DNA of 64,000 nucleotides from JBELHJ01 sp042091495 (GTDB lineage Bacteria; Bacteroidota; Bacteroidia; Flavobacteriales; Flavobacteriaceae): the NCBI GenBank assembly GCA_042091495.1, contig JBELHJ010000006.1:3850-67849 (forward strand). Reading direction: 5' to 3'. The position numbers and the translations under genes were made by a program. The notes beneath the pieces were generated by a model, which was not told the DNA's origin, did not search any database, and saw nothing but the letters and a program-made list of their open reading frames with translations. This document shows positions 1 to 8,315 of this stretch, in pieces; within the stretch, counting starts at the first letter, position 1, and each line of letters starts with the position of its first letter.

Positions 1-271
1 ATTAGTTCTCCTAATTTAAACATTAAAAAGATGTAATTCAATTAAGTTTTATATAAAAAATTTATAGTTGTATAATCGTTTTAAATTCTTAATGAAAGTC
101 ATATCAATTTACCCTTAACAATACTTTAACTCTTGTATATTTTGCGCCTAACCTCAGTTAAATAAAGTAATATAGAGACCTTCAATAGTTTCATAGTTAT
201 TAGTAATTTTTTTTCTTTTTTAAATCATTTGCATAATTGATATTTGCCCCAAAATTTAAAACCATAACATT
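1..271. other. Left-edge intergenic region, no gene
   Basis: Very AT-rich. No ORF, tRNA or stable hairpin was found. The leader of the peroxiredoxin gene lies at its right end; GATATTTG near 238-245 resembles a -7 element but is imperfect. No OxyR- or PerR-type operator could be supported. Confidence 0.6.
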
Positions 272-907
272 ATGTCATTCGTAGGTAAAAAATTTCCTAA
301 TCTTTCTGTAAACGCTATGAACGAAATGGGAGACACATTTCAAATTAACGTTTTTGAGGAAGCTGTGAAAAACAACAAAAAAGTATTGTTATTCTGGTAC
401 CCAAAAGATTTTACTTTTGTTTGTCCAACAGAATTACACGCATTTCAGCAGTCTTTAGCTGAATTTGAAAAAAGAAACACTATTGTAATTGGTGCATCAT
501 GTGACACTGCAGAGGTACATTTTGCATGGTTAAATACGCCAAAAGATCAAGGTGGAATTGAAGGGGTTACATACAGCCTTCTTGCCGATTCAAACAGAAA
601 CTTATCATCTACATTAGGAATTCTTGATATTACTAATGAAGAATTCAATGAAGAAACTGGAGTTATTACTGTAGAAGGTGATAACGTAACATACAGAGCA
701 ACATATTTAATTGACGAAGAAGGAACTGTTGTTCATGAAGGTGTAAATTTCATGCCAATTGGAAGAAATGTAAACGAATTCCTTAGAATTATTGATGCCT
801 ATACACACGTTCAAGAAAAAGGAGAAGTTTGTCCTGCTAATTGGGAAGAAGGTAAAGAAGCTATGAACGCTAATAGAGCTGGTGTACTAGAATACTTTGC
901 AAATTAA
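272..907 (+). CDS. Peroxiredoxin (AhpC/Prx1 type, 2-Cys)
   Basis: Thiol peroxidase that reduces H2O2 and organic hydroperoxides in the cytoplasm. The 211 residues match the usual size of typical 2-Cys peroxiredoxins. The peroxidatic cysteine is Cys51 in FTFVCPTE, and the resolving cysteine is about Cys187 in GEVCPANW, the pair seen in AhpC/Prx1 enzymes. The first ATG follows an A/T-rich leader with no Shine-Dalgarno, as is normal in Bacteroidota. A thioredoxin gene starts 19 bp downstream and is the likely electron donor, so the two probably form an operon. Family assignment is secure. I give no symbol because AhpC and Prx names are used loosely in this phylum. Confidence 0.96.
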   Translation: MSFVGKKFPNLSVNAMNEMGDTFQINVFEEAVKNNKKVLLFWYPKDFTFVCPTELHAFQQSLAEFEKRNTIVIGASCDTAEVHFAWLNTPKDQGGIEGVTYSLLADSNRNLSSTLGILDITNEEFNEETGVITVEGDNVTYRATYLIDEEGTVVHEGVNFMPIGRNVNEFLRIIDAYTHVQEKGEVCPANWEEGKEAMNANRAGVLEYFAN

Positions 908-926
908 TTTTTAATCCTCCAGATTT

Positions 927-1238
927 ATGCAAGATTTAACTCAAGATAACCTTTCTGAAATCGTTGAAAACAATTCCAAAGTTGTAGTACAATACTCTGC
1001 CGGTTGGTGCGGTAATTGTAGAATAATGAAACCTAAATTTAAAAGGTTTTCAACTGAATTTGATGATGCAATTTTCGTAATGGTTGATGCTGAAAAATAT
1101 CCTGAATCTAGAAAACTTGCAACTGTTGATAATTTGCCAACATTTGCCACTTTCAAGGATGGCAAACTGGTGAATCAAATACAAACTAATAAAGCAGACG
1201 TTTTAAAACTGTTTATAGATGAAACTACCAATAATTAA
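927..1238 (+). CDS. Thioredoxin-family protein
   Basis: Small cytoplasmic thiol-disulfide oxidoreductase of 103 residues with one thioredoxin fold. The active site is WCGNC (Cys28 and Cys31) instead of the classic WCGPC, and the cis-proline is Pro71 in NLPTF. Replacing the middle Pro by Asn should alter redox potential (inference from thioredoxin biochemistry). It lies 19 bp after the peroxiredoxin and overlaps the next gene by 20 bp, suggesting co-transcription and a role in recycling the peroxiredoxin. It lacks a signal peptide. Confidence 0.93.
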   Translation: MQDLTQDNLSEIVENNSKVVVQYSAGWCGNCRIMKPKFKRFSTEFDDAIFVMVDAEKYPESRKLATVDNLPTFATFKDGKLVNQIQTNKADVLKLFIDETTNN

Positions 1239-1473
1239 ACACCTCACAGAATTTATAGAGAATAATGATGAGGATTTTGTAATTGAAACCATCGAAACTT
1301 TGGAATCTATTACTGAGGTATCTTCCATTAAAGATGAAGAACTGGATGTTATTGGCGAACTAATCTCTAACATGTATGGCGCATTAGAAGTTACTAAATC
1401 TATTAAAGAAGGTACTTCTAAAAAAGAAGCATTAAATAATTTTATGCAGCGTGTTATTGGTGCTATTGATTAA
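1219..1473 (+). CDS. DUF6952 family small protein
   Basis: Acidic protein of 84 residues, predicted mostly helical, without cysteine, signal peptide or membrane segment. I recognise it as the DUF6952 family of Flavobacteriia, whose function is unknown. Its ATG lies inside the end of the thioredoxin gene (20-bp overlap), so translation is probably coupled and a role tied to the peroxiredoxin/thioredoxin pair is plausible but unproven. A strong terminator follows 21 bp after the stop codon, closing the operon. Confidence 0.85.
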   Translation: MKLPIIKHLTEFIENNDEDFVIETIETLESITEVSSIKDEELDVIGELISNMYGALEVTKSIKEGTSKKEALNNFMQRVIGAID

Positions 1474-1494
1474 GAAAAAATGCATAATAAATTA

Positions 1495-1527
1495 AAACTC
1501 CAAAACACATGTTTTGGAGTTTTTTTT
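1495..1527 (+). terminator. Intrinsic terminator of the peroxiredoxin operon
   Basis: Twelve-base-pair perfect stem (1495-1506 with 1511-1522), 4-nt loop, and a run of eight T ending at 1527. It follows the DUF6952 stop codon. Confidence 0.92.
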
Positions 1528-1617
1528 GACTAAAAAACTGTGATTTTAAACATTAAACAAAATATAAAAATTACATAAAAGTCACCGTATCAACTGGTTA
1601 TAAGTTAAATTTATAAT

Positions 1618-2319
1618 ATGATATTAATTAAAGAACTCAATCAGTATAGATCTAAAGATTATCAGTCTGCTATTAATTGCTTAATAACAGAAGCTTATGA
1701 CAAAGTAAATGCAAGGATGGATACTACGCTTTTAGATTTACTCTCCTCAAGTTCAGGTATTAATTCTAAAACATATGACATAAAATCTCTTGATCCTAAA
1801 AGAATTTATGATTTAAATACCATTAAATCTTTGTGTATTGATTATAGATTACGTTTCCTATCATCTAGCTTATACAAAGCAGATTTCCCAGAACAAGTTT
1901 TAGCTGAGATTAATTTCATTAAAGATCAAACCAAAATAAAATTTGATGACTTTTTTATGATAGCTCCTGCAGAGGTTTTTAGCCTAAAAAATTATGATGA
2001 CCCTTTATTGTTTGCAAATCTTGGCAATGGCTATTATTACTATATAACGCAATGGGGTAACGACTTATCAGATTATAGAAAGTTAAAATATTGGCCTGTT
2101 AGAAATTTTGAAAACTTGGTTTTAACTTTATTTGTTTTATCTGCACTATTAACCTTAGTTTATCAGTTTTCTTTTGGTAACTTGACAGACTATGGAAAAA
2201 CATTTATAATGATTCTTTTTACATTTAAGTCATTAATAGCAATCACAGGCTACATAATAATTTCAAGAGGATTCAATTTGAGTACCTCTTCATGGAACAG
2301 CAAATACTTCAACCATTAA
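1618..2319 (+). CDS. Hypothetical membrane protein, family not recognised
   Basis: 233 residues. Roughly residues 1-155 are hydrophilic with no signal peptide and contain a tyrosine-rich patch (NGYYYYITQWG, about residues 137-147). Two hydrophobic stretches follow, at about 165-185 and 195-216, giving a cytoplasmic domain anchored by a C-terminal helical hairpin (prediction by eye). I see no catalytic motif and do not recognise the family. It sits alone between the terminator at 1527 and a convergent ABC-F gene 13 bp away, so context gives no functional hint. Codon use and base composition resemble its neighbours, so it is probably a real gene. Confidence 0.75.
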   Translation: MILIKELNQYRSKDYQSAINCLITEAYDKVNARMDTTLLDLLSSSSGINSKTYDIKSLDPKRIYDLNTIKSLCIDYRLRFLSSSLYKADFPEQVLAEINFIKDQTKIKFDDFFMIAPAEVFSLKNYDDPLLFANLGNGYYYYITQWGNDLSDYRKLKYWPVRNFENLVLTLFVLSALLTLVYQFSFGNLTDYGKTFIMILFTFKSLIAITGYIIISRGFNLSTSSWNSKYFNH

Positions 2320-2332
2320 TTTTGAGCTCTTT

Positions 2333-3949
2333 CTAAGAATACATTTTAGCCCTTAACTCTTTGATCTTTTTATCGGACATGTATTCATCAAAAGCCATGT
2401 AACGATCTATAGCACCATTTGGTGTAAGTTCAATAATACGGTTACCAACGGTCTGAGCAAATTCATGATCATGAGTAGTAAACAATACGGTTCCTTTAAA
2501 GTTCTTTAAAGAATTATTGAAAGCAGTGATACTTTCCAAATCTAAATGGTTCGTGGGCTCATCTAGCATTAATACATTAGCGCGTAACATCATCATTCTA
2601 CTTAACATACATCTTACTTTCTCCCCTCCTGATAATACATTTGCAGTTTTTAAAGCTTCCTCTCCACTAAAAATCATTTTACCTAAAAACCCTCTGATGT
2701 ATACTTCTTCACGCTCCTCTTCTGTCATTGCGTACTGTCTCAACCAATCAACTAATGTTAATTTTTCTTGAAAATACTCACTATTATCTAAAGGAAGATA
2801 AGATTGAGATGTGGTAACACCCCATGCATATTTTCCAGACTCAGCGGTTTCTTTGTCATTAATAATTTGATAAAAAGCAGAAGTCGCTCTTGAGTCTTTT
2901 GAATAAACAACGACTTTATCGCCTTTAGCTAAATTAATATCTACATCTTTAAATAATACGTCACCTTCCAAAGTTGCAGATAAACCTTCAATATTAAGAA
3001 TCTGATCACCAGCTTCACGTTCCCTTTCAAAAATAATTGCAGGATAACGTCTACTAGATGGCCTAATTTCCTCAATATTCAATTTATCAATCATTTTCTT
3101 TCTACTAGTAGCCTGCTTACTTTTAGCAACATTCGCACTAAAACGAGCAATGAACTCCTGTAATTCTTTTTTCTTTTCTTCTGCTTTTTTGTTTTGCTGA
3201 GCACGTTGTTTGGCAGCTAACTGTGAAGATTCATACCAAAAGGTATAATTACCAGAATAGTGATTAATTTTACCAAAATCAATATCAGATATGTGGGTAC
3301 AAACAGCATCTAAAAAGTGACGGTCGTGAGAAACCACAATCACACAATTATTATAATTGGCTAAGAAATTTTCTAACCAAGAAATGGTTTCATAATCCAA
3401 ATCGTTGGTAGGCTCATCCATGATTAACACGTCAGGTTCACCAAATAAGGCCTGAGCTAATAGAACACGTACCTTTTGTTTGCCATCTAAATCGCTCATC
3501 TGCATGTAATGCAATTCCTCTTTGATACCTAAATTTGATAACATCGATGCTGCATCGCTATCGGCATTCCACCCGTTCATTTCTTCAAATTGTACCTGAA
3601 GCTCTCCAATTTTTTCAGCATTTTCGTCTGAATAATCAGCGTACAATGCATCTATTTTTACTTTAATTTCAAACAAGGGTTTGTTACCCATTATAACCGT
3701 TTCAAGTGCTGTATTTTGATCGTATAAATTATGATTTTGTTCCAGAACAGACATGCGTTTACCTGTCTCCAAGTGAACATGTCCTGAGGTTGCTTCCATT
3801 TTACCTGAAAGTATTTTGAGAAACGTTGACTTTCCAGCCCCGTTAGCACCAATAATTCCATAACAATTTCCTTGATTAAAAGCGGTATTTACTTCATCGA
3901 ATAATACTCGCTTCCCAAATTGAACAGAAAGATTTGAAACTGATAACAT
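2333..3949 (-). CDS. ABC-F family ATPase, YbiT-like, with degenerate second ATP site
   Basis: Soluble ABC-F protein (538 aa) with two nucleotide-binding domains and a charged linker (about 245-290). Members act on ribosomes, usually relieving stalling or modulating translation. NBD1 has Walker A GANGAGKS (34-41), Walker B with DEP at 178-180 and His208, but its signature is SDLDGKQ (152-158) instead of LSGGQ. NBD2 has a normal LSGGEK (439-444) and DEP (463-465), but its Walker A position reads YSKDSRATS (349-357), without the GxxGxGKS glycines and lysine. One composite ATP site is therefore canonical and the other lacks both halves. Overall it resembles E. coli YbiT, which also has a weak first signature. 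It is convergent with the preceding gene and monocistronic. Confidence 0.92.
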   Translation of the reverse strand: MLSVSNLSVQFGKRVLFDEVNTAFNQGNCYGIIGANGAGKSTFLKILSGKMEATSGHVHLETGKRMSVLEQNHNLYDQNTALETVIMGNKPLFEIKVKIDALYADYSDENAEKIGELQVQFEEMNGWNADSDAASMLSNLGIKEELHYMQMSDLDGKQKVRVLLAQALFGEPDVLIMDEPTNDLDYETISWLENFLANYNNCVIVVSHDRHFLDAVCTHISDIDFGKINHYSGNYTFWYESSQLAAKQRAQQNKKAEEKKKELQEFIARFSANVAKSKQATSRKKMIDKLNIEEIRPSSRRYPAIIFEREREAGDQILNIEGLSATLEGDVLFKDVDINLAKGDKVVVYSKDSRATSAFYQIINDKETAESGKYAWGVTTSQSYLPLDNSEYFQEKLTLVDWLRQYAMTEEEREEVYIRGFLGKMIFSGEEALKTANVLSGGEKVRCMLSRMMMLRANVLMLDEPTNHLDLESITAFNNSLKNFKGTVLFTTHDHEFAQTVGNRIIELTPNGAIDRYMAFDEYMSDKKIKELRAKMYS

Positions 3950-4090
3950 ATCCTAGCTTTAAAATTTTGTGCAAAAGTAGATAATTCAAGTAAAACCATA
4001 AAATAATTGACAACTATAGTAAGTTTTAACAACGCCTTAACAACAGAATTAATATTCAAAATCTAATTTTGTTTAGTTATCCAATAATTT

Positions 4091-5503
4091 ATGAATTTTA
4101 AATTCTTATACTCCTCAATTTTTTGTCTAATTATTATTGGATGTAATTCTAGTAAAGAAAAAAAACTTTCTTTCTTTGGTGGTACCATCCAAAACGCTGT
4201 AGACGATAAGGTTTTATTATTAAAAAACGGAGAAATATTAGACTCTATTTCACTTGATGAAAATGCTTCTTTCCTAATTACTATCCCCAACGAAAATAGT
4301 AATCTCTTCATATTCAAACACGGTATAGAACATCAACAGGTATTTTTAGAACCCGGAGATAGTATTAACGTTTTTGTAAACACCAAAGATTTTGATGAAT
4401 CTTTAACCTACCATGGTAAAGGTGCCAGGAAAAATAACTTCTTAATCCGTTCTTTTCTTAAAAACGAAAAAGACGAATTAAAGAGTTATAATGATTGTAG
4501 ATTATCACCAGAAGCTTATCACAATCTTATTCAAGAGAGGCACAAGCTTAGAATGGATGAACTCAACCATTTTACTTCAAATAAATCAACCTCTGATGCG
4601 TTTTACGACATTGCAAAGGCTGATATTGATTTTAATAGTTATAGATCTTATGAAGTATATCCTTTTGGTCACTTTGGTTATGCTGAGTTAGGAAAATATA
4701 AAAGCCTGCCTGATGCCTTTTTTGCGCACAGAAACACCATTAATTTTAATGCACCATTTTTAAACGACCATATTGGCTATAATCGCTTTTTGTTTTTTTA
4801 CTTTAATAATCTGGCGCTTGATAATTTTTATAAAAAAGATGTATCAAGGAAATTTGATAAAAACTGTGTTGATTACAACAAAACGAAACTTGATTTAATA
4901 GATAAATACATTGATAAAAAATCTATCAAAAATCACAACTTAAAATACGCAGCTAGAGAATTTATTTATACCTCAAAAAATTATAATGACAACAAATCTA
5001 TTTTAAATCATTTCAAAGAGAAATGTAATAATGAAGATTATGTTGCTGATTTAACTTCTTTAGTTGAACGCCTTGAGAACTTAAAACCAGGTAATAAACT
5101 GCCTTTAACTGATTTTGTTGATTACAGTAACCATACCGTTGATTTTAATTCAAGAATATTAAGACCATCTGTCATATACTTTTGGTCTTATCATTACACA
5201 GAACATTTCATAGAAATTCATAATAAAATCAATCTGCTTTCTAAACAATATCCAGATGTAGATTTCATTGGAATTAACATTAACAATGAACCTATGATTA
5301 ATAGCCGTCAACAGTTAGAAGCTTACCAGTTTCCCTTAAATACTGAATTTCGATTTAAAAATTTTAAGGAAGGGGTTAAGACCTATGGTTTATCATACTA
5401 CTCTGTGTCTAGATGTATACTTGTAGATGATAATATGAATATTATAAACTCTGAAATTAGTGTATTTTCAAACAAAATTGACAAGCACTTGAAAAAGCTC
5501 TAA
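4091..5503 (+). CDS. Lipoprotein with TlpA-like thioredoxin fold lacking CxxC
   Basis: 470 residues. An N-terminal signal peptide ends in a lipobox (IIIGC, Cys18), so it is probably anchored in an envelope membrane. Residues about 25-110 look like the beta-rich DUF4369-type domain often found before TlpA domains. Residues about 340-470 fit a thioredoxin/TlpA fold, with the strand and helix start FWSYHYTEH at 364-372 where redox enzymes have FWASWCGPC: both active-site cysteines are replaced. The cis-proline also appears to be missing near SVSRCILVD. It is therefore unlikely to be an oxidoreductase and may bind proteins or thiols. A possible -7 element TAATTTTG precedes it. Its stop overlaps the convergent transaldolase by 4 bp. 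Confidence 0.78.
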   Translation: MNFKFLYSSIFCLIIIGCNSSKEKKLSFFGGTIQNAVDDKVLLLKNGEILDSISLDENASFLITIPNENSNLFIFKHGIEHQQVFLEPGDSINVFVNTKDFDESLTYHGKGARKNNFLIRSFLKNEKDELKSYNDCRLSPEAYHNLIQERHKLRMDELNHFTSNKSTSDAFYDIAKADIDFNSYRSYEVYPFGHFGYAELGKYKSLPDAFFAHRNTINFNAPFLNDHIGYNRFLFFYFNNLALDNFYKKDVSRKFDKNCVDYNKTKLDLIDKYIDKKSIKNHNLKYAAREFIYTSKNYNDNKSILNHFKEKCNNEDYVADLTSLVERLENLKPGNKLPLTDFVDYSNHTVDFNSRILRPSVIYFWSYHYTEHFIEIHNKINLLSKQYPDVDFIGININNEPMINSRQQLEAYQFPLNTEFRFKNFKEGVKTYGLSYYSVSRCILVDDNMNIINSEISVFSNKIDKHLKKL

Positions 5504-6153
5504 TTGCCTTTTTTGTAATCGGCTAAAAACTTCTCCAAACCAATATCTGTAAGAGGATGCTTCAACAACCCGCTAATAGAACTTAATGGTCCTGTCATTA
5601 CATCAGCACCAATCTTAGCACAATCAATTACATGCATCGTATGACGCACTGAAGCTGCTAAAATTTGTGTTTCAAAGCCATAGTTATCATAAATATGCCT
5701 GATCTCTGAAATTAAATTTAAACCATCTGTAGATATATCATCTAAACGGCCAATAAAAGGAGAAACATAAGTAGCACCGGCTTTGGCTGCAAGCAACGCT
5801 TGTCCAGCTGAAAACACTAGAGTCACGTTGGTCTTTATGCCTTTCTCTGAAAAATATTTACAAGCTTTTACGCCGTCTTTAATCATTGGTAGCTTAACAA
5901 CTATCTGATCATGTAATTCTGCAAGGGCTTCTCCCTCTCTAACCATGCCTTCAAAATCTGTAGCAATAACCTCAGCAGAAACATCACCTTCAACTAGATT
6001 ACAGATATCTACATAATGCTTCAAAATATTGTTAGTCCCTGTAATACCTTCTTTAGCCATTAAAGAAGGGTTGGTAGTTACACCGTCTAAAATTCCAAGG
6101 TCTTGAGCTTCTTTAATTTGATCAAGATTGGCAGTATCAATAAAAAATTTCAT
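5500..6153 (-). CDS. Transaldolase / fructose-6-phosphate aldolase family protein
   Basis: 217-residue single-domain TIM barrel of the short TalC/Fsa class, covering the usual family length. It starts MKFFIDTANLDQIKEA, and the Schiff-base lysine is Lys87 in VVKLPMI. Family members are either transaldolases of the pentose phosphate pathway or fructose-6-phosphate aldolases. In Bacteroidota the short form is normally called transaldolase, but sequence alone does not separate the two. It lies downstream of the SDR gene (83-bp gap) and overlaps the opposite lipoprotein gene by 4 bp. Confidence 0.93.
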   Translation of the reverse strand: MKFFIDTANLDQIKEAQDLGILDGVTTNPSLMAKEGITGTNNILKHYVDICNLVEGDVSAEVIATDFEGMVREGEALAELHDQIVVKLPMIKDGVKACKYFSEKGIKTNVTLVFSAGQALLAAKAGATYVSPFIGRLDDISTDGLNLISEIRHIYDNYGFETQILAASVRHTMHVIDCAKIGADVMTGPLSSISGLLKHPLTDIGLEKFLADYKKGN

Positions 6154-6236
6154 GGGATTGTTGTTTTATTGGTGCTAAAATAAAATTTATAAGAGATAAA
6201 ACTAATACAGATAAGGTTATTTTTGAAAATAGAATC

Positions 6237-7040
6237 TTATAATTTATAATGATTCATTAAAAGTTTCTCATACCACGTATCAGGTAAAAGACGTTTCAAT
6301 ACAATAGAAAATTTTTGCATAAACTCCCCCACTTTGTAATGAATCTTAACCTTTTTACTATTAATTATTTCATGAATAGCTTTAGCCATTATTAGTGGGT
6401 CTTTACCAGAATCTACATGATCATCCATAAGTTTTAATGAGTTGCCATAAACTTCTTCGTAGGGAGAATTATTAATTACTGGAGCATGATACCTTCCAGA
6501 TGCAATGTTGGTTGCAAAGTCTCCAGGTGCCACATTTGTTATTGCTATATTAAATGGTTTTAACTCCATACTGAATGCCTCAGTAACAATTTCCAAAGCA
6601 CCTTTGCTTGCACTATAAATACCTCTAAAAGGTAATCCCATATAACCTGCAATTGAAGTAATATTTATAATTAACCCAGTTTTTTGTTGGCGCATTGCAG
6701 GTAATACCGCTTTGATAACATTAATGGGGCCGAAAAAATTAGTATCAAAATTGTGTTTCATCGCGTCTTCTGGAATTTCTTCCATAGGTCCAGTTATGCC
6801 AGCACCCGCATTGTTTATTAAGACATCTATTCGACCAGCTTTTTCTAAAACACGTGTTACGCCTTGCCCAATTGACTCTGAATTAGTGACATCCATTTTA
6901 ATTAGTGGAATATTTGAATTGCTATAGCGGTCTGGGTTTCTACTGGTTCCATAAACACAGAATCCTTTATCTTGTAGGTACTCACCAATTGATTTACCAA
7001 TTCCTGAGGAGCCACCAGTGATTAAGATTATTTTTGACAT
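6237..7040 (-). CDS. Short-chain dehydrogenase/reductase
   Basis: 267-residue classical SDR with a Rossmann fold. It shows the NAD(P) motif TGGSSGIG (8-15), NNAG (77-80), catalytic Ser129, and YSASK with Tyr142 and Lys146. The substrate is unknown; the C-terminal extension after about 240 is basic. Upstream of its start codon lies a perfect 19-bp dyad (7050-7068), preceded by a -7-like element (7072-7079, reading TAATATTG on the minus strand), so it is probably under a dedicated repressor, perhaps of the TetR type. No regulator gene is adjacent. It is separated from the SRP RNA by that RNA's terminator. Confidence 0.93.
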   Translation of the reverse strand: MSKIILITGGSSGIGKSIGEYLQDKGFCVYGTSRNPDRYSNSNIPLIKMDVTNSESIGQGVTRVLEKAGRIDVLINNAGAGITGPMEEIPEDAMKHNFDTNFFGPINVIKAVLPAMRQQKTGLIINITSIAGYMGLPFRGIYSASKGALEIVTEAFSMELKPFNIAITNVAPGDFATNIASGRYHAPVINNSPYEEVYGNSLKLMDDHVDSGKDPLIMAKAIHEIINSKKVKIHYKVGEFMQKFSIVLKRLLPDTWYEKLLMNHYKL

Positions 7041-7049
7041 TTTTAATTT

Positions 7050-7068
7050 ATTTATTCAGTGAATAAAT
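7050..7068. promoter_or_regulatory. Operator-like perfect dyad upstream of the SDR gene
   Basis: Sequence ATTTATTCAGTGAATAAAT, two 9-bp arms around a central G. It starts 10 bp upstream of the SDR start codon (minus strand) and follows a -7-like element at 7072-7079. Size and symmetry fit a TetR-family operator (inference). Confidence 0.6.
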
Positions 7069-7103
7069 GTACAATATTATAGGAAAGTATTGGGTACAAA
7101 AAA

Positions 7104-7200
7104 AGGCAAGCTACCTACATCACACTGCTACAACCATTTACCTTTGCTGCGTTCCCGCCCTGGAGGATTCAACAGGAGCTAGTTGTGTAGGACTTGCCGG
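7104..7200 (-). ncRNA. ffs: Signal recognition particle RNA, small bacterial type (4.5S)
   Basis: RNA component of the signal recognition particle, which binds Ffh and targets nascent membrane proteins. On the minus strand the molecule folds as one long hairpin: GGCAAG near the 5' end pairs with CUUGCC near the 3' end, and CUACAC pairs with GUGUgaUGUAG. The apex has the diagnostic domain IV: CAGG opposite AGCA around a GCG/CGC stem capped by a GGAA tetraloop (complement of 7152-7155). The length of about 97 nt fits the small SRP RNA. An oligo-U stretch (complement of 7098-7104) follows the 3' end. The exact ends are estimated. Confidence 0.9.
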
Positions 7201-7203
7201 GGG

Positions 7204-7233
7204 CAAATATACAATGATTTAATAGTTTAACAA
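7204..7233 (-). promoter_or_regulatory. Bacteroidota-type promoter of the SRP RNA
   Basis: On the minus strand the sequence reads TTG, 19 nt, then TATATTTG (complement of 7204-7211), an exact match to the TTG-N19-TAnnTTTG consensus used by the Bacteroidota primary sigma factor. The predicted start at about 7199-7200 coincides with the SRP RNA 5' end. Confidence 0.8.
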
Positions 7234-7286
7234 TATTTTTTTTAACTGATTTTAAATAATAAATTGCCAAAAAAATCAAAATAAAA

Positions 7287-8315
7287 ATGCACCACAAGTT
7301 CATACTTTTTCTGCTTAGTTGTGTGATGTTAGTTTCATGTGGAGACAATGACAAAACCCTCAGGACTTTAACATTAAAAACCAACAGTGAAAACAATATT
7401 TTTAAGTTAGGAGATACGCTTAAAATTACAATTAAAAACTCTAAAAACGTGGTATATAATGGGGTTACTTTTTTTGTGAATGAACACCCTATTAGTGATC
7501 AATTAGTTCTTGATACCATGTCTTTGGGGATTCATAAACTTAAAGCTGTTTTTGATTTGGATGAACAAACCTTAGAAAAAACAATTCCTTTAACTTTATT
7601 AAATAACAAAAGACCAAAAGTTTATGGTTTTGAAATTATTAGTGAATTTCCTCATGACATATACTCATACACGCAAGGCCTAGAGTTTTATAATGGTAAA
7701 ATATACGAAAGTACTGGGCAATATGGTGCTTCTAAGTTAAGACGCATTGACTATAAAACAGGAAATATAGAGTATAATTACAATCTCGATAAAAAATACT
7801 TTGCCGAAGGTCTTACGGTATTTAACAATGAATTGATCCAATTAACATGGAAAGCCAATGTAGGTTTTGTTTATGATATTAATTCTATGAAAAGAACTAA
7901 GACCTTCACTTACGATAGAAGCAAAGAAGGCTGGGGACTTTGTCATGATGATAATTTAATTTACAAGTCGGATGGTACTGAAAATATTTGGCGTATAAAT
8001 CCAAAAAATTACAAAGAGATTGATAAAATACAAGTATATACCAATAAAGGCAAAATAGGAAGCCTAAATGAACTTGAATGGATAGATGGTAAAATTTTTG
8101 CTAATATCTATCTCAAAAATGGTGTGGCTATAATAAATCCTTTAAATGGTGCTGTAGAAGGCGTTGTTGACTTCTCCCCACTTAGAAAACTTGTTAAGCA
8201 ACACAAAGACTTAGACGTGCTTAACGGTATTGCTTTTAATCCTGATACAGAAACTATTTTTGTTACTGGTAAATTATGGAACAAAATATTTGAAATAAAA
8301 CTTACTGATAGGTAA
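7287..8315 (+). CDS. Glutaminyl-peptide cyclotransferase (lipoprotein)
   Basis: Converts N-terminal glutamine of peptides to pyroglutamate. The 342 residues begin with a lipoprotein signal (lipobox LVSC, Cys18), so it acts in the cell envelope. Residues about 25-90 form an N-terminal beta domain. From about 115 onward the beta-propeller of the plant/bacterial Glu_cyclase_2 family is recognisable by FPHDIYSYTQGLEF and the later DNLIYKSDGTENIW. The TAATG overlap with the next gene, a thioesterase, suggests translational coupling. Confidence 0.9.
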   Translation: MHHKFILFLLSCVMLVSCGDNDKTLRTLTLKTNSENNIFKLGDTLKITIKNSKNVVYNGVTFFVNEHPISDQLVLDTMSLGIHKLKAVFDLDEQTLEKTIPLTLLNNKRPKVYGFEIISEFPHDIYSYTQGLEFYNGKIYESTGQYGASKLRRIDYKTGNIEYNYNLDKKYFAEGLTVFNNELIQLTWKANVGFVYDINSMKRTKTFTYDRSKEGWGLCHDDNLIYKSDGTENIWRINPKNYKEIDKIQVYTNKGKIGSLNELEWIDGKIFANIYLKNGVAIINPLNGAVEGVVDFSPLRKLVKQHKDLDVLNGIAFNPDTETIFVTGKLWNKIFEIKLTDR

